DNA of 64,000 bases from Saturnia japonica (taxonomy: Eukaryota; Arthropoda; Insecta; Lepidoptera; Saturniidae). Of this stretch, positions 45,009-56,414 are shown piece after piece. Where the stretch lies: positions 10,292,690 to 10,356,689 of the forward strand of contig CM065328.1 of NCBI GenBank assembly GCA_033032175.1, read 5' to 3'. Numbering within the stretch: position 1 is the first letter of the stretch; every line of letters begins with the position of its first letter. Under the pieces are notes generated by a model. It searched no databases and had not been told where the DNA came from. It was given only the letters and a program-made list of their open reading frames with translations. The position numbers and the translations under genes were made by a program.

Positions 45009-46017
45009 TTGTTACTTTTTATAATATGGAACTTCTAACTTGGCGTCTTTTTTAATTATATTTTATGTTGGGTAAATTTATTGTCATCTGTTTCATCTTT
45101 AGATGAATGTTAGGGATATAACGTTGTTCTAATACATTAAAATAAAGATTTATATTTAAAATTCAAGTATTATTACATCATCCAAATCAAGTTTCTAACC
45201 TTCTGAGCAGTATGCCGGTCCGACCTCGGTGTCGAGTGTATTTTTTTAGTTTGAACTGAATTTTTACAGTGAAAACTTTTACACGTAGGTTTGTTTATGG
45301 AGTAAATTCATGTAAGTCGTCATCAATATAGTCACGTGACGTGACGGATTACCAAAAAATATTTTTATAAGTATGTTATACAATAATTATAAAATTAGTA
45401 TGTCTTATTTCAAATTCTGTTTGGATTTTCTTAATTCTATTATTAATGTTAGTAATAGTTATAATACTTTTCTTGTTATTGTTAATTCTATCATTTGCAG
45501 TTTAGGAAAAATGTTTAAGTTTTCACTTCTGTCGGCAGTCCTCATGACTGCATTGTTTTTTTTTTCTCAAATACGATTTTGTATAATAGTTCCCCATCAC
45601 AGTTCTTATAAATTAGATACATTTGTTTCTGGATTGAATATCCCAATCGAACTAATTCTAAAATATAATTTGTAATAGTATTTTATTAATTATATTTTAA
45701 TTAAAACTGTAATATTTATCAATATCCATATAAAAAAAACGGCCTATTTAATTTAAATATTAGTACTAAATTCAATATTCTTCCGATATCTCTCATTAAG
45801 CAGAATACAGTAAACTGGTAACAGCGAAACGTAGTCGACAAAACACAAGGTAGGTCGTGATTAGGCCCTTTAAATTCCATAGCTTGCCTTCGGATAACGA
45901 AAGCAATAAAATTGGCTTTGAAACGTCAAACGGTATGGTAATGTAAAGACTAGAGCTATTTTACATTCGGTGCACGGCGACGATATTTCACGGCTAGATC
46001 TGCTCAAATTCAGATAA
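45009..46017. repeat. Direct repeat C1 (partner C2, 49207-50436)
   Basis: Begins ttgttactttttataatatg and ends ctcaaattcagataa, matching C2 along its whole length with a few percent divergence. C2 has about 225 bp extra near 49,418-49,645. The pair brackets the R1 segment B2. The 100-codon frame at 45373-45675 is disrupted by indels in C2, so it is not coding. The ends do not look like LTRs. Confidence 0.85.
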
Positions 46018-46095
46018 CGGTGTCCTTCTCGCACCTAGTAGCCAGGGAGCGGGAACTGCTTATGCACAGCATCCGCTCTCCCGACAGTTGTGGCC

Positions 46096-48193
46096 CTACC
46101 CCGGGGCCCCGTCGCCGTCGGAGGCAATCGGAACCTCCAACGAGCCTTGGAGGGCGCACGAACACCAGTGCGCCTCCTCCATCTCGGGCCTGCAATACAC
46201 GGTGACGGACACGCCCAAGTCCGCCACCTGCAGACCCATTTTAGGCGGCCAGAGATCATCACGCAGTCTGCGGTGCCTGGCTCGATGACCGCGGGAGGGG
46301 AGCAACGTGTTACACTCCCTCTCCCTCTCCGCCTCCTCTTTCGCAAGCATGACTTGCTCGCAAAACGAGGAGACGGAGTTCCACCTGCTCTCGCTCTCGA
46401 CCATAGAGAGAACCACGGCCGGAAGCGAGAGATCGGTGCCGATTGTCGCGACAATGTTGTTGCGCGGCGAGTCCCTTGCGGGACAGACAGCTAAGGTGTA
46501 CTGCGCAGTATCCACCGCGCAGCCACAGTGATGGCACCCAGGAGTGATCTCCCGTCATATGCGACACAGGTAACTCCCAAAACCAGAACTGGCCTAATGG
46601 CTTCAACAGTCGCCACACCTGAGCTAGGGTGCTCAAGTCGTGATTCCCACGCTTCCACCATGTGATTCTGGCGGAGCTCTAACCTGTACGCCACAATCTC
46701 CCGCTGCGTTGGTCTTTCGCCCCGCCTCAGCGCCCCCTCGCGCCAATTAAACAACAGCGCGAGGACTCTCGCTACGAGATCCCATGGCGGATATCCGGCC
46801 AATAAGGAGGCTGCCTCAAACGAGACTGTACGATACCCTCGGACAGCTCTGACGGCCATCGTTCTCTGCGGTCTCCGAAGAAATTCGAGATGTTGGGCCG
46901 TCAGGCTATCCGCCCACACTGGTGCTCCATATAGGGCCATTGACTGTACGGTCCCGAGGTAGAGCTTCCGGTAAGTGGAACTGGGCCCCCCTAGATTTGG
47001 CATTAGTCGAGCAAGTACGCCCGCTGTGCCCATGAGTCTGGGGGTCAGCTGCCGGAAGTGTTCCACGAAACACCATCGGCTATCGAGGATGATTCCTAGG
47101 TATTTCATCGTCGACCGGATGCCGATGGAAACGCCTCCCACTATTATCAGGGTCCCTTGAGGTGGTGCCTTCCGAGGCCCGTGGAAACTTAGGGCCTCGG
47201 ATTCACTAAGGCGCACCGCGTATCGCCCAGTCATAGCCGATGTTCCACAACATGGGGCCAAGAACTGACCCCTGTGGAACACCGCTAGACATATCCTACT
47301 GACTCCATTCTTCCGGACCCGGGAAGGTGATGGTCATCTGTGTTAGGTAGTACTCGGTGATGCGGCGGAGGTAAGGGGGCACTCAATGGTAGCGGAGCGC
47401 CTCCCGTATGCTGCTCCAGGGTAGGGTGTTAAACGCGTTGGCGATGTCCAAGGACACCGCCAGCACCACGTCGCCCTGGGAGATCGCTTCCTCCGCCAGA
47501 CTCTTCAAGCGCTTGATCGCATGTATTGTGGAGAGTCCTTGGCGGAAACCAAACTTGTTGTCAGCCAGGTCCGGCCCCACTTCCGTCAAGTAGTGGACGA
47601 GGCGGTCTGCCATTACTCTCTCCATGAGTTTGCCCACCTCGTCCAGCAGTACGATGGGGCGGAATACGGATGGCATGTCCGCCGGGCGACCCTCCTTTTT
47701 GAGCAGGACCAGCCGGCCGGTTTTCCAGCACAGCGGAAAGCGGCCTTGCTCAAAACACGCTGTGAAGAGTCCCATCAATCAGGACTCGAGGACCTTATGA
47801 GCCAGGACCCATGCACGGCCTGGTATGCCATCGAGTCTTGGGGCGGTGTTCTTCGACTGAAGTCGTCGCACCGCCTGGCTCAGTTCTTCCCAGGTCACAT
47901 CGGGTACGTCGTCACCCTCGTCCACGTTGGTCGCTGAAGGCGGAGCCATGGACGGAGGGATGTGTTCTGTCCCCAATGGGAACAAAGCGTCCAACACTCG
48001 CTCGAGGAACCTAGGCTGAAGACTCTGGGTTCCCGGTGGGGGCCCATGGGCGAAGTTTGCCCCGCACTAAGCGGTAAGGGCGTCCCCATGGATCCCGATT
48101 GAAGGTCTCCAGTAGTTCTTCGCGGGCCAATGCTTTCGTCCTGGCTATAGCGATTTTTAGCGCTTTGATGGCCGCTCTGTATCCTCCGTACAA
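46096..48193 (-). pseudogene. B2 ORF2: linker, RT and C-terminal zinc region, broken
   Basis: Blocks in element order are as follows. The post-endonuclease linker (48193-48011) has AIKALKIAIARTKALAREEL. 47997-47779 has LSQAVRRLQSKNTAP and LDGIPGRAWVLA. The RT fingers (47778-47383) are as in A2. 47282-46491 again lacks the YADD segment. The Cys-rich tail runs to about 46,096. Frameshifts occur at the same places as in A2. An R1-type RT would copy element RNA at a nicked target, but this one has no catalytic motif. Confidence 0.87.
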
Positions 48194-48307
48194 CTCCGCC
48201 TCCAGGGCGGTCGTGTCCTGCTGTCGGCTACGACGCTGTCTGTGCCTGGTGTACCGGCGTCTCGTCGAGACATAGGCATCTCGCAGCTGCGCTATATCGG
48301 CACTCCG

Positions 48308-49195
48308 CTAGTACATCTGACATCTGGTGTGTGTTCGCCTCACACGAGGCATAGCCGCATCACAGGCACACGTCATCGCCCTGCGATTCCGTTCTGCCTC
48401 CTTATCCACGCCGGCAGGTCTGTTAGAAGTTCCATCAAGACTCCAGGCCTGTCCAACAACGGCTTGGCCGAATGCCTCATCATCGAGGCGTTTTAGCGAC
48501 CAACGCAGACCACCCTCTCTCGAGGTTTCTGGGACCGGATTGTAAGAGGTTTGGGCTGAGACGTCGAACCGGATATACCGATGGTCCGACAACGTCTCTA
48601 CCCCCTCCAGGACTCTCCAGTCCCGAACGCGGCATGCTATGGTAGGGCTAGCGAACGTTAGGTCCACTATGGACCCACCCTGCCGTCGCACGCACCTGTG
48701 AACTAAACCTCTGTTGAGGGTGGGTAGGCCGTTTGTTAGGGCCCACTCTTCTAGTTCCTCGCCCCTGGCATACGTGGACGGGGAACCCCAAGCCGTAAAT
48801 TTAGCATTGAAGTCCCCGAGCATTAGCACGGGACGAGGATGGCTACGGTTGATGACGTTACCAAGTTCCACCAATAAAACCTGGAAGTCAGCGAGATTCC
48901 AACAGGGGGATGCATACACCCCCATAATTATTATGTCGCCGAGATTTACCGCTACGTTTCCACGACCTTTTGTGACGACGACAAAGGGCGGGGAGTCAAC
49001 GGCTGCCCTAGTAGCCAGGGCCACTGAGCCATTAAGTTCTCCCAGCCAGTTATCCCCGAGTGAGATGTAATAAGGCTCAGCGATCACGGCGACATGGATA
49101 GACCACTGCGCCATGCTCTGGACCAGTAGATTCTTAGCTCTGGCGCAGTGGTTTAAGTTCGCCTGCAGTACACGGAGTGTCATTATTAATGACAC
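48308..49195 (-). CDS. B2 ORF2 N-terminal AP-endonuclease domain (R1 clade)
   Basis: A 295-codon frame starting MSLIMTLRVLQANLNHCARA, the typical opening of R1-clade ORF2. Endonuclease motifs seen are VIAEPYYI (catalytic Glu region), VLMLGDFNAKFTAWGS, GSIVDLTFAS and ETLSDHRYIRFDV (DHR near the end). The domain nicks target DNA to prime reverse transcription. The frame is open throughout the domain and then leaves frame near 48,308, so only the nuclease is preserved. Whether this element has a fixed target site cannot be judged here. Confidence 0.88.
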   Translation of the reverse strand: MSLIMTLRVLQANLNHCARAKNLLVQSMAQWSIHVAVIAEPYYISLGDNWLGELNGSVALATRAAVDSPPFVVVTKGRGNVAVNLGDIIIMGVYASPCWNLADFQVLLVELGNVINRSHPRPVLMLGDFNAKFTAWGSPSTYARGEELEEWALTNGLPTLNRGLVHRCVRRQGGSIVDLTFASPTIACRVRDWRVLEGVETLSDHRYIRFDVSAQTSYNPVPETSREGGLRWSLKRLDDEAFGQAVVGQAWSLDGTSNRPAGVDKEAERNRRAMTCACDAAMPRVRRTHTRCQMY

Positions 49196-49196
49196 T
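49176..49196. repeat. Perfect 10-bp-arm palindrome at the B2 5' junction
   Basis: agtgtcatta, one central t, then taatgacact. It spans the ORF2 start and the last recognisable element bases, about 10 bp before C2 begins. Confidence 0.85.
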
Positions 49197-49206
49197 CTAT
49201 ATCGGC

Positions 49207-50436
49207 TTGTTACTTTTTATAATATGGAACTTCTAACTTGGCCTCTTTTTTACTTATATTTTTATGTTGGGTAGATTTATCGTCATTTAATTCATCTTTA
49301 GACGAATGTTAGGGATATAACTTTGTTCTTATACATTAAAATAAAGATTTATATTTAAAATTCAAGTATCATTAGATCATCCAAATCAAGTTTCTAACCT
49401 TCCGAGCTGTATGCTACGGTTAATTCAAAGGGAGCTAGGGCGTTATTTAACCAACTTCAAAAAAGGAGGAAGATCTCAATTGGTTTTTTTTTCTGTAATT
49501 CTTAGTTTATGAATCGATTTAGATTATACTTTTTTTGGCGGAAAGAGGACACCTCAAACGTGATCCCATTTTAATTTCATTGGCATTGGACCTTGAACTT
49601 CAAAGATACACCTAAAAACTCCTTAAAATCAGTTTGAAGTGTTGAAGCTTGGTGTCGAGTGTATTTTTTTTAGTTTGAACTGAATTTTTGCAGTGAAAAC
49701 TTCTATACGAAGGTTTGGATAGGGAGTAAAATCATGGAAGTCGTCATCGACATGGTCACGTGACGTGTGAACGATTATCAAAAAATATTTTTATTTGTTA
49801 TACAATTATATTTTATAAAATTAGTATTTCTTATTTCAAATTCTCTTTGGTTTTTCTTAATTCTATTATTAATATTAGTAATAGTTACTTTTCTTGTTAT
49901 TGTTAATTCTAGCATTTGAAGTTTAGGAAAAATGTTTAAGTTTTCATTTCTGTTGGCAGTCCTCATGACTGCATTGTTTTTTTTTTTTTACAAATACGAT
50001 TCTGTATAATAGTTCCCCATCACAGTTTTTATAAATTAGATACATTTGTTTCTGGATTGAATACCCCAATCGAACTAATTCTAAAATATAACTTGTTAGT
50101 ATTTTATTAATTGAATTTTAATTAAAACTGTAATCTTTATCAGTATCCATATAAAAAACGGCCTATTTAATTTAAATCTTAGTACTAAATTCAATATTCT
50201 TCCGATATCTCTCATTAAGCAGAATACAGTAAACTCGTAACAGCGAAACGTAGTCGACAAAACACAAGGTAGGTCGTGATTAGGCCCTTTAAATTCCATA
50301 GCTTGCCTTCGGATAACGAAAGCAATAAAATTGGCTTTGAAACGTCAAACGGTATGGTAATGTAAAGACTAGAGCTATTTTACATTCGGTGCACGGCGAC
50401 GATATTTCACGGCTAGATCTGCTCAAATTCAGATAA
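49207..50436. repeat. Direct repeat C2 (partner C1, 45009-46017)
   Basis: Same sequence as C1 with an additional stretch of about 225 bp (49,418-49,645) reading ttatttaaccaacttcaaaa and aggaggaagatctcaattgg, a phrase common in Lepidopteran interspersed repeats. The extra part is probably a later insertion in C2 or a loss in C1. Confidence 0.85.
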
Positions 50437-51223
50437 ACTGATAACTAAAAGTGGAATAGGACTTTCCAAAAATCTCTTACCATAATACATTCTACCTTTT
50501 TTTGGAACAAAGTTCTATATCGCGCGTTTGGCGGATGGGAGCTACACGGGAAAAGTTTCAGACCTGAAAAGAGACAAACACATATAATTTAATAATGAAA
50601 TAATTCGTAAAAAGAATGTATGTATAAGTTATTTTGTAATATATTTAGGATACTTATTGAAACAAAGCGAAAAAATACCAAATAAATCGAAACTATTATA
50701 TCTTTAAATTATTTTAAAAAAGCAATAAATGGAGTCACATTTTTTTCAGGACTATTCATAGATGACGCTGTACGGGTTGATTAAATTTTTTTTATCATGA
50801 AATTGATTTGATATATTTTATTGTCACACTTGAGTATATTTTCAATAAGCGCTCATATTAATAATTTAAGACTGAGATTTTTTATTATTTTCAAATGTTT
50901 TAGAAAGATTTAGAAATGTTTAAAATGATTTAAAACATCTATTCGATCTAAATTTCCTATGATATTTGTCGTTGTTTGGTGTTTGCGCTATCAAGATTTT
51001 TATTTAATTACACTAAACAGACACACTTTATAGCATTATTCTTTACTGAATATTAACAGTTTATTAAAAAATAAAGTTATTAAATAAAATTAGCTTTTCG
51101 TAAAGAATGGTTAACAGTTAAAATTTAGTTGGGTATTCTTAAAGCTTATACCGGTCGAATACAGTAAGGTGAGATTGAGGTGAGTGGAGGTTTTTATTTA
51201 GTTGCCGTTTTTCATACACGAAA
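50437..51223. other. Noncoding AT-rich stretch
   Basis: Contains at about 50,490-50,530 a left end related to the nested insertion at 7734 (tttttttggaacaaagttct). Otherwise nothing supported. Confidence 0.45.
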
Positions 51224-51257
51224 TATATCACGCGGACGAAGTCGCGGGCACAGCTAG
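51224..51257 (+). mobile_element. Helitron-like 3' terminus
   Basis: Perfect hairpin CGCG-gacgaagt-CGCG, then ggcacagctag followed by t. A textbook terminus for the families seen elsewhere in the window; the 5' limit is not determined. Confidence 0.55.
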
Positions 51258-51364
51258 TTCATTTTATAAAGGTGTGACATATGCTCTGTACACTCCATAC
51301 AAGAAACAAGTACAATGTAAATACATTAATATGATTGAACTGAAGAAGCCTTTTCTCCATACTA

Positions 51365-51600
51365 CAATCATTGAAAGCACCTGAACGTCGGCAGATTGCG
51401 GCTTACACTTACACCGACCGTTCCGGTTATTCTCCGCACCAATGGTTCCGAGCTTACTTGGATCACACTAAAATCAATCTTCGCACCCAGGAAATAAGGA
51501 TCATGCAAAATGCAAAACCATATATGCACTGGCATCCATCGCTTCTGAATTGCGAATTTCCTCCGTTCCAATTTAGACTTTAGCAGAAACAAAATAATGT
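51365..51600. other. Unassigned compositional island
   Basis: This 230-bp stretch is less AT-rich than its surroundings and open on both strands (70 codons plus, 74 codons minus). An AG that could be a splice acceptor precedes it on the plus strand. I do not recognise either translation. It could be an exon, or a piece of a repeat. Confidence 0.25.
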
Positions 51601-51792
51601 TTTTTATTCACGGTTGTGTGTAACCCCTGACCTCGACATCGACGTATCGCCATTGAAATATGTATATATAGATATTGAAAATATAATTTTAAAACAGCAA
51701 GTATCAATATTGTTGTTATTCAACAAGAAATATTGGTTTCCAATTATATGAAGGACATACATTTTAATTTAAAATTTTCAGCTTTCGAAGTA

Positions 51793-51862
51793 GTAATGGT
51801 TTAGTGGTAGCGTAGAAGGACATCGCCTCCGTCAATATGAGTTTGAGTCCCTGCAATAAGCC
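51793..51862 (+). repeat. tRNA-like SINE head
   Basis: taatggtttagtggtagcg resembles a polymerase III A box. gagtttgagtccc, about 45 nt later, resembles a B box. The lack of a clean acceptor stem and CCA context argues for a tRNA-derived SINE or pseudo-tRNA. Confidence 0.45.
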
Positions 51863-53559
51863 GGAGCTTTTGGTGATATAAACACCATGATGAAACCATA
51901 GCATTGGTCTAGGGAATTTTTTAATACCTGCATGATCAGCTACCGCTCTCAAGTTGAAAATCTGTAACCAAGCACCTATAGGTGTTTTTCGGCAGCTGCA
52001 CTTGAGAGCCAGCTTAGCGTGTTGTCATCTTGAATGAAATCGTCACTCTTCACATCAGCTTAGATTGAGACCAATTGCTAAACTTATAAACCTAAATGTC
52101 GGTGCAAAAGTGCCAACTATGATTACAATAACACAACTTCCACCAAATGACAATGTTGTAGTCAAAACAAGTTTGTAACATTGTTTGTACAGGTGCCGTA
52201 AGCGGTCCTAGTTCAAAGACCGCCCTGGCTATTCCGCCACCCTAGTTCAAAAGACCACGCTAAAGATTGTATCATGCAAACGAAATATGCCTACAATACG
52301 CCGCTAAACAAATACGCATACTGTGTACTTATGTGTATACTTACTTAGTATACCTGATTGGTGTACCTGCTCCGTTAAATATAATTACTTGTCATGACTG
52401 ACTGACTGATTCAACATCGCACAGTCCAGACCAGAATTTGCATGCGGATTCCCTGTACATTGTATATGAACAATAAGGAAGGATTTTTGGACACTAAACC
52501 CCTAAGGTGGTGAAAAAGGGGATGAAAGTTTGTATGGAAATCGTCATTTTTGAAAATAGATGTATGAAAATTAGTATTTAGCAAATCAGAATGTTAAAAA
52601 GAAGTGATTTATAGTTTTTTTTTTAAATTCATTGTGAGACATCTGTGAGAGATTTTAGGTGAAACTCGGAGGAGAAAGGCTCACCATCGTAAATTATGGA
52701 TGCTAGGGAAGACCTACGCTAAAAAGTAAAAATTTTAACATCGATTTATAAATATAAATTTTAATTGAAAATGAAACACACATAAATAATGTGATTTTTA
52801 ATACTGGCATTCTTATTTTAATCGAATATAATGGTATGACGGTTTAATGATAACAGGAAAAATCTTGCCAGTTTTTTAAACACTATGAGTAAATTAATAC
52901 CCGTCCTAATTGATGACAAATAAAAGATATACATAATTTAAGAATTTTTTTTAAGTTATAATTAAAAGTCATAAATGAATAACTGAACAGACGAATACTG
53001 TGTTAATAAATTTCCTAAAACTTTAGCCTTACAGAACAATGGTGTGAGACATAATTCATTCTCAACTTAAGCTTACTGCGATATCAAAGTAGGTTCGAAA
53101 TAATTTGCGCATGAATTTGTGAATAACATCCATTCAATTTTAGTTAACCTCATAGCATATAAAATGAGTTTTAGTTACGGGCAAAAACATATACTTTTTC
53201 CAAGCAAACATTGTATTAAAGTGATAACACAATAGTTTGGTCAGTATAAATCATTGCAAATAATTTAGATTCCACAGAAGACTATAAGAAGGACAATGCT
53301 CTGCAATGGGAAATGTTCTGAGGAACTTTTGGATATGATGCTCTCATCACATCACCGTTCTAAACTCACACCTTCCGCCATTTGTTGGCTGCTGATCCTC
53401 GCTCTCTAAAGCCTATTCGAAACGCGACTACAGTAAGGCTAGAGAAACTACATTTCACGCGTGTTGTCTTTCTTGTATTTTGTATCGTAAGACCTTCTGA
53501 GAGAAACAAGCTTCAGTTCTTATGTTATTTCTATGCATTATAATATGTTGACTACTACT
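51863..53559. other. Noncoding stretch with a Helitron-like body at 52320-52570
   Basis: The piece 52320-52570 (gactgactgactgatt, aacccctaaggtgg, tatggaaatcgtca) is related to 4020-4209. No gene, RNA gene or other repeat end is supported in the rest. Confidence 0.45.
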
Positions 53560-53800
53560 ATTAAATAGCTCAAGAGATTTTTTGTTTGAACGCGCCTAAC
53601 CCTGAAACTACCGGTCGGATTTAAAAAAAAACTTACATTTTATAGACAATTTATTAAGGAAGATCAATGGCTATGTAACTTCACGCTACGACGTTAAAGA
53701 GCAAAGCAGTAACCATGAATGTCAAGCAATTAGGCAAGCTGTATGTAAATACGGGAAGTGAGAACGACAGGCTATACGGGTCGTTGATGTTTTTATTCTT
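53560..53800 (+). mobile_element. Helitron-like fragment (family 1)
   Basis: gaacgcgcctaaccctgaaa and cacgctacgacgttaaagag match the interior of 29667-30362. Neither terminus is clear. Confidence 0.45.
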
Positions 53801-54481
53801 CAATTTTTTTTAAAGACATATACACCAACTCGTCGCCTCATTCTTTTGAATGTATTCCTCAGCGTGTCAACAAGCTCCCTTATACAGAAAGCTACTACGT
53901 TAATTGGCAGTTTCGCATTTAGAATTCATTGAAGTCAACTGTGTTTGCTCCAACGGGATTCGCTTAATCACGTTATGTTTAATCAACCTTGGATTGTTGC
54001 TTGCATGTATAAAGACAACTCGCGTAATAGTTTCATTAAATATAAAAACTATACTTTACGATATAACACGTAAAACAACAACAAATTTCTTTGCTTAACA
54101 ATTATCAAGACACTGATCTGTATCATCCGCTGACAAACCGACGCATTCTTCATGATATCACTTGCAGCATTTAGAACATATGTCTTACGTCAGCTATCTT
54201 GTCCTCCTCACGACCGTGATAGTACCAACTCGCCTGGTGCTGTATAGTACCACTTGAAACCTTTGGAGGTTGAGATCCTTTTTATATTTTTTTCTTCCTT
54301 GCTTTTGTAAAACAGGTCTATGGTGACTAAAGTTCGTCTGTAATTTATGACCTTTCTTCTAACTGATGGTGTTTTTCAGTATTTTTAGTCGGTGTTCAGC
54401 CTTCCATTTTGTATTGCTCGGATAGCCGATATCAAGTCATTTTCAGACCACAATCCTCGTATCATGGTTATAATCACTAAA
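53801..54481. other. Noncoding stretch left of J2
   Basis: No supported gene. The 64-codon frame at 53904-54098 is unremarkable. Confidence 0.4.
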
Positions 54482-54598
54482 TTTTTTTTTTTTGTTTCAT
54501 ATATCTGCAATCAGTTCAACTATTAGCAAATTTGTTGATAGTAAATATAGCTTTGTGGGTGAACCCTCCACTGAGAGTTTCTCCCCCTACAAGTCCAA

Positions 54599-56414
54599 CT
54601 AGCCAAGGACATCACTCAATTTGATAATGTCCTTTCTTTTTAGTATTTTGTTGTAGCTGCGACCGGTCAGCTGTGTTGCTAGTTTATTTGGGTGGTTTTC
54701 TAAGCGATCCCGGTATTTTAGAGAGGTATCTCGGATTTCCTCCCTCACCGTGTTCATGTGCAAGTATTTATGGATTTCTACATTTGTGACGCATCATGGT
54801 ACATTGGCTATATTGCACAAGATAATGTTTTGCATTCTTTGTAATATAGAAATATTGGAGTCACAGACACTTCCCCAGAGTTGTATACCGTACATCCATA
54901 CCGGCTTAAGTATTGTTTTATATATTAGTAACTTATTATCTGTTGATAGTTTGGTGTTTCGTCCAACCAGCCAGTACAGATTTCTGTATCTCAGGTTTAG
55001 TTCCTCTCTTTTTGTCTTTATGTGATGTTTCCATGTTAAACGCCGATCTAGATGTAGACCTAAATATTTTACACATTCGCTATGTGGGAGTATAGAGTTC
55101 TCAAGTTGAACAGGTGGGCAGTTTCCTTTCCTCAATGTAAAGGTCGCGTGGACCGACTTTGAGGCGCTGACTTAAATTCGCCACATTTGTAGCCAGTTTG
55201 TTATTCGGTCGAGGCCATGCTGTAGGGCTAGTGATGCTTTACCAGGATCGCTGTCGCTAGCCAAAATTGCGGTATCGTCAGCATATGTAGCAGTACTAAC
55301 ACCTGATACTTCGGGGAGATCTGCAGTGTACAGTGTGTACAGGACTGGGACTAAGACAGACCCTTGTGGTACACCTGCTTTTATTTCATAGAAGGTTGAT
55401 GTTGCATCTGCTTCTTTCACTTGAAAGATCCGTGTTGTTAGGTAGGACTTTAATAAGGGAAAATAGCTGTGTGGGAGGTTTTTCCTAATTTTATACAAGA
55501 GCCCCTTGTGCCAGACACGGTCAAAAGCCTGCTGTATATCCAAAAACGCAGATGAACAGTACTCTTTGTCTTCTAGTGTTTTCCTTATCTTATCGCATAC
55601 TCTGTGTGCTTGCTCGACTGTCGAGTGTTTCTGTCTAAATCCGAACTGATGGTCAGGTATTGTGTTGTTTTCTGTTAATATTGGAACGATTCTTCTCTGT
55701 AGGACCTTTTCAAAAAGTTTCGATATAGTGGGCAGTAGACTAATTGGCCTATAGGAGGTCACTACGTTTGCTGGCTTACCCATTTTATGTATCATGGTTA
55801 TTTGGGAAATTTTCCATAGATCTGGGTAGTGTTGAGTCCTCAATATACCATTATATAGGGTGGTAAGAAGAATGATAGCCTTCTTAGGCAACTCTCTTAG
55901 TATTTCTTTTGTGATTAAATCAAATCCAGGAGCTTTTTTATCTTTTAGATTTCTAATAAGTCTCCAGATCTCCCGCGCAGTTGTTGGCTTTGGTGGTGGA
56001 GAGAGCTCGTATACTTACTCTATTGTCAATTGTATTGTATCTTCAAAGCCATTGGGATTTTTTGGTGCGTTTGGAGTGAAGACTTCTACCAGATGTTGGG
56101 CAAATGTGTTACACTTTTCTTGTGCCGTTCTAGCCCAGCTGTTGTCACTTTTTCTTATTGGAAGCTTTGCTTCTTGTGGTCTGTTCTAGCCTTTAGTGAA
56201 TTTCCAAAGAGAGTAGCCTGTAGATGCAGTAGCTGTGAGGAATTCCAATTTGGTCTCTAGGGTAGTTTCACGCCATTTTTGTAGAGATTCTCTTAGTTCC
56301 GAGGCAGCCTTCTCAAGTCTAATTTTGTCCTCCTTTAGTCTACTTTGGTGCCACACTCGACGTAATCTTCTTTTCTGAAGTACTTTTTGTTTTATGAGTA
56401 CAGGTGAGTACAGG
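54599..56414 (-). pseudogene. J2 ORF2 C-terminal two thirds: reverse transcriptase
   Basis: After a frameshift near 56,415-56,430 the frame resumes through a basic linker to the RT. The block 55891-55172 has SYRPISLLPTISK, DHQFGFRQKHST, AFLDIQQAFDRVW, AGVPQGSVLVPVLY and the catalytic TYADDTAIL. It stops at a TAA (55172-55174) after LQMWRI, but the same frame continues immediately to KYLGLHLDRRLTWKHHI and LYWLVGR (55135-54794). A TGA there stands where a Trp is expected, and the frame goes on once more to YRDRLENHPNKLA and ends at 54599. At least two further stops lie in the linker. Catalytic residues are preserved. Confidence 0.88.

Larger units (their letters stand above)
46018..49195 (-). 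mobile_element. R1-clade non-LTR element segment B2 (ORF2 only, both ends missing)
   Basis: Minus-strand R1-clade ORF2 from the start codon region (49195) to 46018. It lacks ORF1 and the 5' UTR. It also lacks the 3' UTR and poly(A) tail: the sequence stops at cggtgtcc, exactly where A2 continues into its 3' UTR. It is flanked by C1 and C2, not by a target-site duplicate. The part 46018-47851 is the twin of 34225-36058. Confidence 0.9.

Noticed and set aside
45373..45675. 100-codon frame in C1
   Set aside because: The partner repeat C2 carries indels that break it.
45009..50436. C1 and C2 as LTRs of one element with B2 as interior
   Set aside because: The ends lack TG...CA type termini, primer site and polypurine tract, and the interior is a non-LTR element with missing ends.
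45009..50436. Telomere-specific R1-type insertion
   Set aside because: No telomeric pentanucleotide repeats or rDNA flank the R1 segments, so no target specificity can be claimed.
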